64,000 bases of DNA from Chloroherpetonaceae bacterium (GTDB lineage Bacteria; Bacteroidota; Chlorobiia; Chlorobiales; Thermochlorobacteraceae), in NCBI GenBank assembly GCA_033763895.1, contig JANRJQ010000010.1, positions 128,146 to 192,145 on the forward strand, given 5' to 3'. Made by a program: the position numbers and the translations under genes. The notes under the pieces were generated by a model. The model saw only the letters and a program-made list of their open reading frames with translations. It was not told where the DNA came from and ran no database searches. Below, in pieces: positions 53,717-63,245 of the stretch (positions within the stretch are counted from its first letter, which is position 1; every line of letters begins with the position of its first letter).

Positions 53717-54610
53717 ATGATTGTTATTCTAGGTGCAACAGGCAATACAGGGAAACCCTTGGCTGAAATGTTGTTGAAAGCCGGCGAAAAGGTCACGGTT
53801 GTAGGCAGAGATGCTTCAAAACTTGAAGGTCTTAGAACATTAGGTGCAAAAGTTGAGACCGGAAGTATTGATGATGCAGGATTTCTTTCTAAAGTATTTA
53901 CCGGTGCAACTGCGATTTACGCTTTAGTTCCTCCCAATTTTACAGCATCTAACTTTAGAGCGTATCAAAATCAAGTTATCGATGCCATTAAAGCCGCAAT
54001 CGAATCAGCCAAGGTTAAGTATGTTGTTACATTGAGTTCTATCGGAGCGCATCTCCCAAGCGGAACGGGAGTTGTCAATGGATTAAATGATATGGAAAGG
54101 AAGTTTAATGAGTTAAAGGATAGCCATATTGTGCATCTTCGAGCTGGTTTCTTTATGCAAAATATTTTTGGAATGCTTGGGGCATATAAGCAGGCCGGAG
54201 TGCTTGGAGGTTTTCCAATTCGTGCTGACTTAAAGATTCCAATGATTCATACAAATGATATATCAAAAGTAGCATTTGATTTCCTTTCTAAAAGAGATTT
54301 TGAAGGAAAATCATTCGTCAATGTTGCTCACCCACAGTATTTCACTCTTCAAGAGGTTGCCTCAAAACTCGGCCAAGCGATACAAAAGCCAGACTTGAAG
54401 TATGTACAATTTGAAGAAGCTGCCTTTAAGGGCGCAATGTTGGGGATGGGGGCTTCTGAAAGTTTGGTCGACGGATATTTAGAGTTCAGTAAAGCAATGA
54501 ATGAGAGAGAGACAGAATTTATGTCAGGGTATCAGTTAACTTCACGGGGAGAAGGTAAAATTTCCGTCGGAGAGTTTATCGAGAATGAACTTTCACATGC
54601 TGCTCGTTAA
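53717..54610 (+). CDS. NmrA-family NAD(P)-binding protein
   Basis: A 297-residue atypical short-chain dehydrogenase. The Rossmann motif is ILGATGNTGKPLAEMLLKAGEKVTVVGR, with TGxxG at 8-12, then YVVTLSSIGAH and the HLRAGFFMQN segment. The family includes quinone oxidoreductases such as QorB and redox-sensing regulators. An AGGAG six bases before the start is one of the few clear Shine-Dalgarno sites here. Its pairing with the DsbA-like gene under a TetR gene suggests reduction of quinones or other electrophiles. Confidence 0.9.
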   Translation: MIVILGATGNTGKPLAEMLLKAGEKVTVVGRDASKLEGLRTLGAKVETGSIDDAGFLSKVFTGATAIYALVPPNFTASNFRAYQNQVIDAIKAAIESAKVKYVVTLSSIGAHLPSGTGVVNGLNDMERKFNELKDSHIVHLRAGFFMQNIFGMLGAYKQAGVLGGFPIRADLKIPMIHTNDISKVAFDFLSKRDFEGKSFVNVAHPQYFTLQEVASKLGQAIQKPDLKYVQFEEAAFKGAMLGMGASESLVDGYLEFSKAMNERETEFMSGYQLTSRGEGKISVGEFIENELSHAAR

Positions 54611-54626
54611 TTGAAATTGAAACGTC

Positions 54627-54670
54627 TAAAGCGGATTATGATTATATATGAGAAATTGTAATCCGCTTTA
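54627..54670 (+). promoter_or_regulatory. 12-bp inverted repeat ending on the glycosyltransferase start codon
   Basis: TAAAGCGGATTA (54627-54638) and TAATCCGCTTTA (54659-54670) are perfectly complementary with a 20-base loop. The last base of the stem is the A of the ATG at 54670, so the RNA hairpin would cover the ribosome site. There is no T tract. Confidence 0.5.
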
Positions 54671-55395
54671 TGAAAATCTCAATTATCATTCCCACATTCA
54701 ATGAATCAGCTGCCATTCAAAAAACCTTGCAAAGTCTTATTGAACAAGAAGGCATTTCATTTCAAAATATTGAGATTCTTATTGCTGACGGAGGCTCCGA
54801 AGATGATACTGTTGAAAAAATTATCAATTTTTTTGATAGCATTGACAATCTTGCAATAAGGATTTTCAAATCAGCAAAAGGACGTGCGGTACAATTAAAC
54901 TGTGGCGCAAATTTTGCAAGCGGTGACATATTCCTCTTTCTTCATGCAGATTCACAACTTTCAAGAAACGCTTTACACGAACTTTCTTTGGCTGCCGAAA
55001 ATCTGAAAACCAGTTATGGTTTTTTTGTGATGGATTTCGATGAAAAAAATGTTTTTACTGAGTTCTATTCGAAAGCAACTGAATTACCTTCGATTTTAAC
55101 ACATTACGGCGATAGTGGTATTTTTGCTAAACGCGATTTCTTCCATAAGATTGGAGGATTTCCAGAAATCCCATTAATGGAAGACGTGGAGTTTCTATTT
55201 CGTTCACGCAGAATTTGCGAACCTACCTTAATCCAAAACGCGAAAGTAACAACAAGTGCAAGACGATTTAAGAAGAACGGTTACTTATCTCAACAACTGC
55301 TCAATTTAACCCTTACATCGCTTTACATCGTGGGAGCGAAACCAGACTGGTTGAAATCTATTTATGATGGGTGGTTTTCTGACGGAAAAACATAA
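54670..55395 (+). CDS. Family 2 glycosyltransferase, TIGR04283-like
   Basis: A 241-residue GT2 enzyme. ISIIIPTFNESAAIQKTLQSL with ILIADGGSEDDT gives the nucleotide-binding core, FLHADSQL the metal-binding DxD equivalent, and GGFPEIPLMEDVEFLFRSR the acceptor-side acidic residues. The pattern is that of TIGR04283, annotated in databases as arsenosugar-pathway glycosyltransferase, though most members have no proven function. No arsenic methyltransferase is in this window. Its start is buried in an inverted repeat. Confidence 0.85.
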   Translation: MKISIIIPTFNESAAIQKTLQSLIEQEGISFQNIEILIADGGSEDDTVEKIINFFDSIDNLAIRIFKSAKGRAVQLNCGANFASGDIFLFLHADSQLSRNALHELSLAAENLKTSYGFFVMDFDEKNVFTEFYSKATELPSILTHYGDSGIFAKRDFFHKIGGFPEIPLMEDVEFLFRSRRICEPTLIQNAKVTTSARRFKKNGYLSQQLLNLTLTSLYIVGAKPDWLKSIYDGWFSDGKT

Positions 55396-55431
55396 CTGAA
55401 TATTCCGTTGATGGAATCACTGAAATTGAAT

Positions 55432-55848
55432 TCAGTTTTCTGGATCATTCAAAGTGGAATACAGCTTGGCAGAACCCCATTCAAACCCATTCTCCTCACA
55501 AATTGTGACTTCTACACTCGATAAACAAAGCGACGGATTTCTCGGAAAGAAATTATGTTGCAGCATATCTCCGATTACAAAATAAAAATAACTTCCTAAA
55601 GTCTCGCAGGTTGGGGAGGTTTGAACCTCTTTAGGGAGCGTAGGGTTTTGATTTAAATAAGAAGACTCAAGTTGACTCAATAGTACCTCAATATTTTCTC
55701 TAACCTCTGTCATATTCACAAGCATTCCTCCAATTGGAGAGCCCTGAATTCGAACTTCAACTTTCCACAGATGCTTATGCGGTTCTTCTCGAACCGAGAG
55801 AGAGTGGAAAGCACTGAATTCAAATTTTAAGCTAAGCTCCGTTTTCAC
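55432..55848 (-). CDS. Divergent 6-pyruvoyl-tetrahydropterin synthase/QueD homologue
   Basis: A 138-residue protein of the PTPS fold. The zinc histidines are present: His15 in FSAFH, and His24 and His26 in EPHKH. The closing ENGFEWGSAKLY also fits. The catalytic Cys of QueD (CxxxHGH) is missing: the loop reads VREEPHKH, with Glu21 three residues before the first His as in PTPS-III (ExxHGH), which serves folate synthesis. The LDHxxLN motif is LESSYLN, so the Asp-His pair is lost too. It may be a folate-type PTPS-III or an enzyme with altered chemistry. It overlaps dapF by four bases. Confidence 0.75.
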   Translation of the reverse strand: MKTELSLKFEFSAFHSLSVREEPHKHLWKVEVRIQGSPIGGMLVNMTEVRENIEVLLSQLESSYLNQNPTLPKEVQTSPTCETLGSYFYFVIGDMLQHNFFPRNPSLCLSSVEVTICEENGFEWGSAKLYSTLNDPEN

Positions 55849-56675
55849 GAGTTGACAAGTTGAGGATTGTTATGTTCAATGACCATAGGAATTTCTCCTG
55901 AGAAAACAATTTTGGCACTTCCCTTTAGGGTAGGGGTGGACAAGTCATTATCAAAAGTAACTTCAAGCCACTCGCCACTTTGAACTTTCAGTCTGATTTG
56001 GTTGGAGGTTACAAAACCAAGTTTGCGAGCCATTAATGCAGATGCAACAGCACCGGTTCCGCATGCAAGAGTTTCATTCTCAACACCGCGTTCAAAAGTT
56101 CGAATTCTTAGGGATTCTTTGTCAATCAGTGATACAAAATTCACATTCGTTCCTTCCGGGAATAATGTAGTGTTATGTCGAATTCGAGAACCGATAGACA
56201 CAACAGGTTCAGTATCGAGGGAATCGCGAAAAAGGATAACATGAGGCGAGCCGGTATTCACAAAAGAGAAGGATTCTAATCCATCACTTAAATCAAACTT
56301 CCAATCGCTGGGAGCACGCATATGAAGTCGAACCTCGCCGTCAGGGGTCAGTTCTGAGAAATAAGTTTCATTGTTGGCTTCAAAGCGAAAGGCAGATTTT
56401 GATAAACCGCAAAGAGAAGCAAATTTTGTGATGCACCGTGCGCCATTTCCACACAGTGAACCAAGTTTCCCGTCCGAATTGAAATACACCATTTTGAAAT
56501 CGAAAAACTCTGAACTTTCCAACAGCATGAGACCATCAGCACCGATTCCTTGATGTCTGTGACAAAGTTCTGCAACTGTGGAAGAATTAAATTGGTAGCG
56601 GTGATAGCGGTTATCGATTAAGATAAAATCATTGCCCGCACCGGACATTTTCGTAAAGTGAACTGACTGCATCAT
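55845..56675 (-). CDS. dapF: Diaminopimelate epimerase
   Basis: A 276-residue cofactor-free epimerase that converts LL- to meso-diaminopimelate for peptidoglycan and lysine. The two catalytic cysteines are Cys75 (SLCGNGARC) and Cys205 (ETLACGTGA), and KMSGAGNDFILID opens the fold. The start at 56675 (or the adjacent ATG at 56672) avoids overlap with the upstream NTF2-like gene, whose stop is at 56680. It lies between that gene and the PTPS-like gene in one minus-strand operon. Confidence 0.96.
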   Translation of the reverse strand: MMQSVHFTKMSGAGNDFILIDNRYHRYQFNSSTVAELCHRHQGIGADGLMLLESSEFFDFKMVYFNSDGKLGSLCGNGARCITKFASLCGLSKSAFRFEANNETYFSELTPDGEVRLHMRAPSDWKFDLSDGLESFSFVNTGSPHVILFRDSLDTEPVVSIGSRIRHNTTLFPEGTNVNFVSLIDKESLRIRTFERGVENETLACGTGAVASALMARKLGFVTSNQIRLKVQSGEWLEVTFDNDLSTPTLKGSAKIVFSGEIPMVIEHNNPQLVNS

Positions 56676-56679
56676 CGAT

Positions 56680-57132
56680 CTATGAAGTGTGGTCAACAAT
56701 AATTTTCCATCCCAAACCTGTTTTTTCAAAAAGTAAAGTAAAGTGCCCGCCTACATTGCCTCCTGCGGCAACACTTCGTGTGAGTTGCCATTTTCCAATA
56801 ACAAATGCATAAGAAGGAGAAAGAATTTTAATTTCAATAATATCAAAAGCAAGTTCTCCCATTTTTTCGGTAGAAGAATAAGACGTGAGGTAGCGCTTTA
56901 ATACGGATTGAAAACCTGAAGTAACTCCTTTGACACTTACAAATTTCAACGAATCTGATTCTTTGTAACCATCCATAAAGGCTTCAATATTTCCAGCATT
57001 CCAAGAATATTGTTGCTGAGTAAGAACCCTGCTGATTTGCTTTTCCACGCTGTCCTGACTAAGTAAAGGATTGGTATAAAAAAATAAACTGAATAATAAA
57101 GTGATAACCAAGAGTGTCGAATTCCTTTTCAT
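56680..57132 (-). CDS. Exported DUF4440/SnoaL-like (NTF2 fold) protein
   Basis: A 150-residue protein with a signal peptide (LLVITLLFSLFFYTNPLLSQ) followed by one NTF2-like domain: VLTQQQYSWNAGNIEAFMDGY, ADYAFV-like KILSPSYAFVIGKWQL, and FTLLFEKTGLGWKIIVDHTS, the usual DUF4440 ending. The fold binds small molecules or acts as a weak hydrolase or isomerase; no function can be assigned. It lies 11 bases after the CcsA/HemX-like gene and four bases before dapF. Confidence 0.82.
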   Translation of the reverse strand: MKRNSTLLVITLLFSLFFYTNPLLSQDSVEKQISRVLTQQQYSWNAGNIEAFMDGYKESDSLKFVSVKGVTSGFQSVLKRYLTSYSSTEKMGELAFDIIEIKILSPSYAFVIGKWQLTRSVAAGGNVGGHFTLLFEKTGLGWKIIVDHTS

Positions 57133-57143
57133 TGCAATGAAGT

Positions 57144-57983
57144 TTAGTTGCCGTGAAATTTAGCAGAGAAAAGATTTAAAACTGTCATCGAAAGAAAGGC
57201 AAAGAGAAATCCAAAAATGAGAAGTAAGGCCATTTTCTTTCCTTGCAATCGAAATCGTTTTCGAAAAAGTAATCCTGCCCCATAAAATCCCCAAACAAGA
57301 ATTGTACCAATCAATTTTGGATCAGAGAAAAAGGATAACTTTTCTTGATTTTGGATGATCATCCAAGCCCCGCCGGCAAAAGCAAATGTGAGAAAAATAA
57401 ATCCAAAAAATACCGAGGTATAGCTAAGCCTCTCCATAATTTCAAGGTTAGGCAGTCGGTCAAATAATAACCCATATTGATTACTTTGAATCTGCTTCAA
57501 AAGCAGCAAGTAAAGAATACTGTAAATACCGGCAATTGCGATAGCCCCATAACCTAAAAGCGCGTTGATAATATGAAATTGCATAAGCACATTTTTTAAG
57601 GCGGGGTCGGGAGAAAGTTGGTTATCCAATAAACTTGATGAAATAATTTGAAAAACAAGTGATACCCCCAAAACAAAGGCACCGGTTTGTTGAATGTTTG
57701 AGGTTGTCTCAATCAGAGCATATGTGATGGTCAGAGTCAGAGCGATTAAAGACATCACTTGGAAAGTTGATGCAATTGGAGGCAATCCGTTTTTATGAGT
57801 TAAAAGTGTGGAATAGATAAGATGAGCAACAATTAAGGTAAAAAGTCCGGCTTTTGCCAATGAGAAATTAAATATTCTCTTCTCGGAATCGGGGCGAAGA
57901 AATAAAAAAAGATAAAGTAAAAAAACTCCCAAGTATAGTGTAGGGAGAAAGAGATTAAATAGATATAGGACAGTATTCGTCAT
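57144..57983 (-). CDS. CcsA/HemX-like cytochrome c assembly membrane protein
   Basis: A 279-residue protein with eight or so hydrophobic segments, of the cytochrome c assembly family. Hallmarks are YLGVFLLYLFLF at the start, LLTHKNGLPPIAS, QFHIINALLGYGAIAIAGIYSILYLL, and a last pair of helices. CcsA carries a WGxxWxWD haem motif; here the corresponding part reads FAGGAWMIIQNQEK and lacks it. That fits HemX (YpjD type) better than a true haem lyase. It heads the minus-strand operon with the NTF2-like, dapF and PTPS-like genes. Confidence 0.78.
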   Translation of the reverse strand: MTNTVLYLFNLFLPTLYLGVFLLYLFLFLRPDSEKRIFNFSLAKAGLFTLIVAHLIYSTLLTHKNGLPPIASTFQVMSLIALTLTITYALIETTSNIQQTGAFVLGVSLVFQIISSSLLDNQLSPDPALKNVLMQFHIINALLGYGAIAIAGIYSILYLLLLKQIQSNQYGLLFDRLPNLEIMERLSYTSVFFGFIFLTFAFAGGAWMIIQNQEKLSFFSDPKLIGTILVWGFYGAGLLFRKRFRLQGKKMALLLIFGFLFAFLSMTVLNLFSAKFHGN

Positions 57984-58043
57984 ACAGCATTTTTAAGCGT
58001 AAACTTAAAGATAAACAACTAAAACTTCTGCCACTCTATAAAT

Positions 58044-58072
58044 GAAAAAAGCCTCTCAATGGTGAGAGGCTT
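58044..58072 (-). terminator. Intrinsic terminator after the TlpA-like gene
   Basis: Eight-pair stem GCCTCTCA (58051-58058) and TGAGAGGC (58063-58070); read on the minus strand the stem is followed by six T. It lies 20 bases past the TlpA-like stop. Confidence 0.8.
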
Positions 58073-58091
58073 ATCTCAAAAATAAAATTAC

Positions 58092-58649
58092 TTAAAGCGC
58101 TTTCTTAATGAATTGTTCAAAGGTGGCTTTATCTCGTGAACCCACAAAAGATGCGATGATTTCACCTTTCTTGTTGATAATAAAAGTTGCAGGGACAGCA
58201 CCGCGCTCATCTTCATTTAATAGTGGTTGATAAGAATCAAAAACGGTTGCATCGCCCATTAAAATCGGATAGTTGATGCCTGATGTCGTCATAAAGTCTT
58301 TTACCTTTTTAACGGGATCTGTAGATGGTCGCTCTAAGGCAACGCCAACGAAAGTGAACTTATCGCCACCATATTGTTTTTGTAATTCGACCATATCAGG
58401 AATTTCCGCACGGCAGGGAGGGCACCAAGTTCCCCAAAAGTTTAATATGACCGCTTTTCCTCTGAAATCACTCAAACTGATTTTCTTACCCTCAACCGAA
58501 GTCAGTGTGAATTGCGGTGCAGTATTGTTCGAAAGAACGGTTTCATTTTTTGAAACCGCTGAAGCTTGAGGCGTTAGGAAAAAAGTAAGCGCACCTAAAG
58601 AAAAGGTTGCGAACAAAACACTTACCAAAAAAATTTTAGCCAATTTCAT
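58092..58649 (-). CDS. TlpA/ResA-type thiol-disulfide oxidoreductase
   Basis: A 185-residue exported thioredoxin. The ATG at 58649 begins a signal or anchor helix (IFLVSVLFATFSLGALTFFL); open codons to 58760 are AT-rich noise. The domain APQFTLTSVEGKKISLSDFRGKAVILNFWGTWCPPCRAEIP carries the WCPPC site, and GAVPATFIINKKGEI the cis-proline. Such proteins reduce periplasmic cysteines, often on apocytochrome c. The CcsA/HemX-like gene next door would suit that, although a terminator separates them. Confidence 0.92.
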   Translation of the reverse strand: MKLAKIFLVSVLFATFSLGALTFFLTPQASAVSKNETVLSNNTAPQFTLTSVEGKKISLSDFRGKAVILNFWGTWCPPCRAEIPDMVELQKQYGGDKFTFVGVALERPSTDPVKKVKDFMTTSGINYPILMGDATVFDSYQPLLNEDERGAVPATFIINKKGEIIASFVGSRDKATFEQFIKKAL

Positions 58650-58825
58650 AACCGTAAATTTATGATTAAAAACAATAGGTAAAGTAATAAAGCATAGAAT
58701 AAAGTTAATCGTTTTGGGTAAGAACTGTAAAGCAAAAAGTTTGATTTTTACATCATTCAAGTCTATTCAAGGGTAAAAAAAATGAATTCGTTAAATTCAT
58801 ACTTTAATTCAAAATTTGTTTTGGG

Positions 58826-59449
58826 ATGGTTGCTATCACAGTCTTAATTTTTACAGTTGCATTGAGTTTATATGCACTAAACAACGAAAAAGTAATGGAT
58901 AAGTTGCTGCTATATCCTTATCGCCTCAATCGAAATGGGGATTACTATACTTTTGTAAGTAGCGGACTAATTCACGCAGACATACCGCATCTCCTTTTTA
59001 ATGGATTTTCATTTTACTTTTTTGCTTTTTCCCTAGAGTCTATCGTTGGTAGTGTCACTTTTTTTTGGATTTATTTTGGTAGTATGATTTTTGCTTCTAT
59101 TCCAAGTTCGGTCATTCACAAGCATAACCCAAGTTATCGAACTCTCGGAGCTTCAGGGGCGATTTCAGGGGCAATATTCGCCTATGTTCTTTATGAACCG
59201 GGCCAATATTTTCAATTACTTCTTCTGCCAATCCCAATACCTTCGCCGATTTTTGCCATATTATTTCTCGTGGGTAGTTACTTCGCCTCAAAAAGAGGTG
59301 GAGATAACATTAATCATGACGCCCACATTTTTGGCGCAATTTCCGGAGCCGTATTAGCAATCATACTGGATTTCATTCTCGAAGGGGGCAATCTCCTCCC
59401 AAATTTTGTTTCAACCCTTAATTGGATGGTTGAAAGCGCATTGTCATGA
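58826..59449 (+). CDS. Rhomboid family intramembrane serine protease
   Basis: A 207-residue, six-helix protein. The catalytic serine is Ser110 in GASGAISG and the histidine His167 in NHDAHIFGAISGA; HLLFNGFSFYFF gives the early His/Asn motif of helix 2. All elements of an active rhomboid are present. Rhomboids cut membrane protein substrates within or near the bilayer. The gene overlaps the next by four bases (ATGA), so the substrate or partner could be that protein. Confidence 0.93.
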   Translation: MVAITVLIFTVALSLYALNNEKVMDKLLLYPYRLNRNGDYYTFVSSGLIHADIPHLLFNGFSFYFFAFSLESIVGSVTFFWIYFGSMIFASIPSSVIHKHNPSYRTLGASGAISGAIFAYVLYEPGQYFQLLLLPIPIPSPIFAILFLVGSYFASKRGGDNINHDAHIFGAISGAVLAIILDFILEGGNLLPNFVSTLNWMVESALS

Positions 59450-61035
59450 ATAGCAAAACTTTTTTTCGCAAATCCCTTGTTGAATGTTCTCAAAGGTTCA
59501 GAAAGTTCAAACACCCGAATTGGATATTGATATTAGTGAGTATTTCACTTCTTGCAGTCGAATTAATCAACGCCCAAATCCTGCCTCCTTCATACAATCC
59601 GATGCCTAAAGAAAAAATAGAGCGATTTGAAAATGATGCACGAAAGTTCAACGAAAGGCGAGATGAGATCTATAAAAAAAGGCAATGGCTTTCAAGAAAT
59701 GCGGCTGATATCAGACACTCCGACTCTGACGATAGTTTGGTGATTCATCGATTAAGAGATGAAGAAGAGAACTATCGATTTCGCATTCGAGAACTCCATA
59801 CTTTAATTAATAGAGACTCTTTGGAATTGATTCGCCAAACATCTCTCGCAACAAAATATGCACTCGATTCATTATCATTGATGCAAGGCGTTGATTCGAT
59901 GAGAATAGAAGTCCTTAAAAAGGTTGATTCATTAAAGGCAAAAAGAAATCAAATAATTGTTGATTCACTTCAAGCCTTGAGAAAATCGATTGGGGCTTTA
60001 ATACCTGCAAAAAATCTAACCCAACGCGACAGTTTAAAGCTTGCATTGGCGATAGATTCTCTATTAACCCTTGGTTCCTTACAGTTGGAAGTACAAGAAT
60101 TGAATCTGAAGATTCAAACTGATTCGGTGAAATCAATTTTCTTAGCAGGTCTCTCTAAGCAAAGTGAGCAAGTAGTTCGTGAGCTTTCAGGTTCATTTAA
60201 TGCAAACCGCCGAGTTTCAGATTCATTGAGTTTGAACCAAATCAAACTTATGCAGTGGAGAGAAAGACTGCAAGGTGGTTCAGGAAAACGACTATCGGTC
60301 ATTTATGAATTGGAACGAGAAATTCAAAGCCTATCACAACAAGCTGACAGTCTTGGTAAAGTTTCAGATAGTTTGCTAAAAATCAGCAGCGATTACCGTT
60401 CCATAGCAGAACGATTTTTCATCCCGGTTCAGAAGTATGATGATGCTGTAAAGTTTTACGGCGCACCCAATGTATTGAGTAGTGTTACCTTTAATTTGAT
60501 TACTCGTTCAGCAAATATCAATGGTTATACCAATTACTTTGGGCCAGTACGTTTTGGAGCTTCTTTGATTATGAATCTTGAAGAAACCCCATCAAACGAT
60601 GTAGTTGGAAATTTAAATCAGTTCTACTCCGGTGGGGGAAACTTGGTTCTTCATTTTTCATTCCCCTTAATTTTCAATGGCTCTCAATACCACGGGATCA
60701 CATTGCAATCAATGATTAAAACATCAGTGAGTCAGATTTTTTCTGTACCGTATTACAACATTGATGTTGGAGTCGAAGCGTATGGTGTTATTAGCCCCGT
60801 TCATTGGGGACGGTTCTTTGGATATTTTAGAACAGGATTGGCAATTGGAATTCGTGGATTTTATGAAAAGATAGGGTATGAGAGGGAGTCCCCGTTTTTT
60901 TATGGTCAGGTCGTTGCTGGGGTTGAGATTTGGGAGATTAAACTTCTTATTTCAGGGATTGCGTTTAGCCCTGATAATCTTGGTCGTCCAATTACCTTAA
61001 ATAACTTTACGGTTCAAGCACCTCTTCCACGATAA
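59446..61035 (+). CDS. Exported coiled-coil protein with probable outer-membrane C-terminal part
   Basis: A 529-residue protein I cannot name. A membrane-type signal (WILILVSISLLAVELINAQ) is followed by a long charged helical region (about 60-330, with many KVDSLKAKRNQIIVDSL-like heptads) that should form coiled coils. Residues about 335-529 are Gly/aromatic-rich beta strands (VLSSVTFNLITRSANINGY, VRFGASLIMNLEE, DVGVEAYGVISP) and end with a Pro/Arg. The layout suggests a periplasm-spanning coiled coil attached to a small outer-membrane barrel. Coupled by overlap to the rhomboid gene. Confidence 0.65.
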   Translation: MNSKTFFRKSLVECSQRFRKFKHPNWILILVSISLLAVELINAQILPPSYNPMPKEKIERFENDARKFNERRDEIYKKRQWLSRNAADIRHSDSDDSLVIHRLRDEEENYRFRIRELHTLINRDSLELIRQTSLATKYALDSLSLMQGVDSMRIEVLKKVDSLKAKRNQIIVDSLQALRKSIGALIPAKNLTQRDSLKLALAIDSLLTLGSLQLEVQELNLKIQTDSVKSIFLAGLSKQSEQVVRELSGSFNANRRVSDSLSLNQIKLMQWRERLQGGSGKRLSVIYELEREIQSLSQQADSLGKVSDSLLKISSDYRSIAERFFIPVQKYDDAVKFYGAPNVLSSVTFNLITRSANINGYTNYFGPVRFGASLIMNLEETPSNDVVGNLNQFYSGGGNLVLHFSFPLIFNGSQYHGITLQSMIKTSVSQIFSVPYYNIDVGVEAYGVISPVHWGRFFGYFRTGLAIGIRGFYEKIGYERESPFFYGQVVAGVEIWEIKLLISGIAFSPDNLGRPITLNNFTVQAPLPR

Positions 61036-61083
61036 AATTTGTTATTTCAAAAACTCGAAAATTATTCCCTAAAATTGAAAAGT

Positions 61084-63231
61084 ATGACTCATTCAAAGTA
61101 CACTAATAAACTTAAGGACGAGAAAAGTCCATATCTCTTGCAACATGCTCATAACCCTGTGGATTGGTTTCCTTGGGGAGATGAAGCCTTTCAGAAGGCG
61201 GAGCAAGAAAACAAACCAATTTTTCTTTCTATAGGCTATTCAACCTGTCATTGGTGTCATGTGATGGAGCATGAATCTTTTGAAAATGAAAAAACGGCTG
61301 AAATTCTCAACCGTTCGTTTGTATCAATTAAGCTTGACCGAGAGGAAAGGCCGGATTTAGACCGTGTGTACATGTCCTACATTCAGGCATCGACGGGAAG
61401 TGGCGGTTGGCCAATGTCTGTATGGCTGACTCCAGAACGAAAACCTTTTTTTGGAGGAACATACTTTCCGCCGAATGACCGCTATGGACGGCCGGGTTTC
61501 AATTCATTATTAAAAAAAATCGCTGAAAGCTGGAGTCGTGATGAAAGTAATATTCGTTCAGTTGCGGATAGAGCAACGGCTCAATTATTGAAGTTTGCAA
61601 CTCAAATTGCTTCTTCAGACAGTATAAATCTTACACCAGAGGTTTTCGAAAAAGCAGCAAAGCAATTCATAAGCCAATTTGATGGGGAGTGGGGCGGATA
61701 TGGCGGTGCCCCAAAGTTTCCAAGGCCCTCCGTGCTCAATTTTATGCTGAACTATGCCCATACTACAGGCGATATGAATGCATTGAATAGTGCGCTTTTT
61801 ACACTGAAGAAGATGGCAGAAGGGGGAATGCATGATTTGATTTCTGTTCAAGGGAAAGGTGGTGGCGGATTCGCGCGATACTCCACAGATAAGTTTTGGC
61901 ATGTTCCTCATTTCGAAAAAATGCTCTATGACAATGCTCAACTTGCTTCAACTTATCTTGATGCCTTTCTACTCACGAAAGAAGAACAGTTTAAATCCGT
62001 AGCGGAAGATATTTTTAATTATGTTCTCTGTGATATGCGCGATTCCGTTACAGGTGGTTTTTATTCCGCTGAAGATGCCGATAGTTTACCCTCCCACGAT
62101 TCTTCTCATAAAACTGAGGGAGCATTTTATGTTTGGGAACAAGATGAAATCGATCAAATTTTAGGAGAAAAAAACAGTGAAATATTTTCTTATGTATTTG
62201 GTGTAAAGCCCTCAGGAAATGCCCCAAGCGACCCACATAACGAATTCGTTCTCAAAAATATTTTGATTCGACGCGTTTCGGATGAAGAAGCAGCAAAACG
62301 GTTTTCGCTTACCATTGACGAGATAAAATCAATACTCTTACACTCAATCGAACGGCTTTACTCTGAACGTTTGAAACGCCCAAAACCGCATCTTGACGAT
62401 AAAATTCTGACTTCGTGGAACGGGCTCATGATTTCAGCTCTTGCAAAGGGTTTTGCTGTGCTTGGAAAAGAGGAATACAAAAATGCAGCAACAAAAGCAG
62501 CGGATTTCATTCTCTCCAAGATGGTGGATGAAAACCAAAAAAACTTGAAACGCAGATACAGAGAAGGTGAATCAGCGATCAATGGAATGGCGGATGATTA
62601 CTCCAATTTCATTCAAGCATTATTAGACTTATATGAAGTGACTTTTGATGCAAGATATTTTCTTTCCGCAATTTCATTAAGTGAATCAATGATAAACCTT
62701 TTTTACGACAATGAATTAGGAGGATTTTTCAACTCTTCTTCCGAAAACACCGATGTGCTGTTTCATCTCAAAGAAGATCACGATGGTGCAGAACCTTCCC
62801 CAAATTCAGTTGCAATTCTTAATTTTTTACGGCTTTCTTCAATGACAGATCGAGAAGATTTTAAAGATGTTGCAGAAAAAACGATTTTGTATTTCACTCC
62901 TCTTATACAGAAATCACCAAGCTATATTCCTCAAATGTTGATTGCGCTTCAATTTCATTTGTCAAAATCGGTGCAACTCATATTCACGGGAGATCGCAAG
63001 GATGAAACATTTAAAGAACTACACAAACAAGTCTTCAAAAGATTTTTGCCCAATAAAATATTGTTGAGAGCAGATAGCGAATCTGTTAAAGGGTATCCCT
63101 TTTTGAAAACGCTCATTGATGACCAATTGAAAGGCGAACCGCGTGCATATTTATGCGTTGATTACGCTTGCCAATTGCCAACGTCAAATCCACAAGAATT
63201 GAATCAGAAATTACAAGAAATAAGTATTTGA
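61084..63231 (+). CDS. DUF255 thioredoxin-fold protein (YyaL/SSP411-like)
   Basis: A 715-residue protein of the family of YyaL and mammalian SPATA20. The thioredoxin-like N-terminal domain (about 1-180) shows [40 protein letters not shown] with the CHWC site, then [25 protein letters not shown]. The rest is a six-hairpin glycosidase-like helical barrel ([22 protein letters not shown]). The ATG at 61084 matches the family start. Function of the family is unresolved; a disulfide reductase or a glycan-related role has been suggested. Confidence 0.92.
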   Translation: MTHSKYTNKLKDEKSPYLLQHAHNPVDWFPWGDEAFQKAEQENKPIFLSIGYSTCHWCHVMEHESFENEKTAEILNRSFVSIKLDREERPDLDRVYMSYIQASTGSGGWPMSVWLTPERKPFFGGTYFPPNDRYGRPGFNSLLKKIAESWSRDESNIRSVADRATAQLLKFATQIASSDSINLTPEVFEKAAKQFISQFDGEWGGYGGAPKFPRPSVLNFMLNYAHTTGDMNALNSALFTLKKMAEGGMHDLISVQGKGGGGFARYSTDKFWHVPHFEKMLYDNAQLASTYLDAFLLTKEEQFKSVAEDIFNYVLCDMRDSVTGGFYSAEDADSLPSHDSSHKTEGAFYVWEQDEIDQILGEKNSEIFSYVFGVKPSGNAPSDPHNEFVLKNILIRRVSDEEAAKRFSLTIDEIKSILLHSIERLYSERLKRPKPHLDDKILTSWNGLMISALAKGFAVLGKEEYKNAATKAADFILSKMVDENQKNLKRRYREGESAINGMADDYSNFIQALLDLYEVTFDARYFLSAISLSESMINLFYDNELGGFFNSSSENTDVLFHLKEDHDGAEPSPNSVAILNFLRLSSMTDREDFKDVAEKTILYFTPLIQKSPSYIPQMLIALQFHLSKSVQLIFTGDRKDETFKELHKQVFKRFLPNKILLRADSESVKGYPFLKTLIDDQLKGEPRAYLCVDYACQLPTSNPQELNQKLQEISI

Positions 63232-63245
63232 CTTTTTATTGATGA

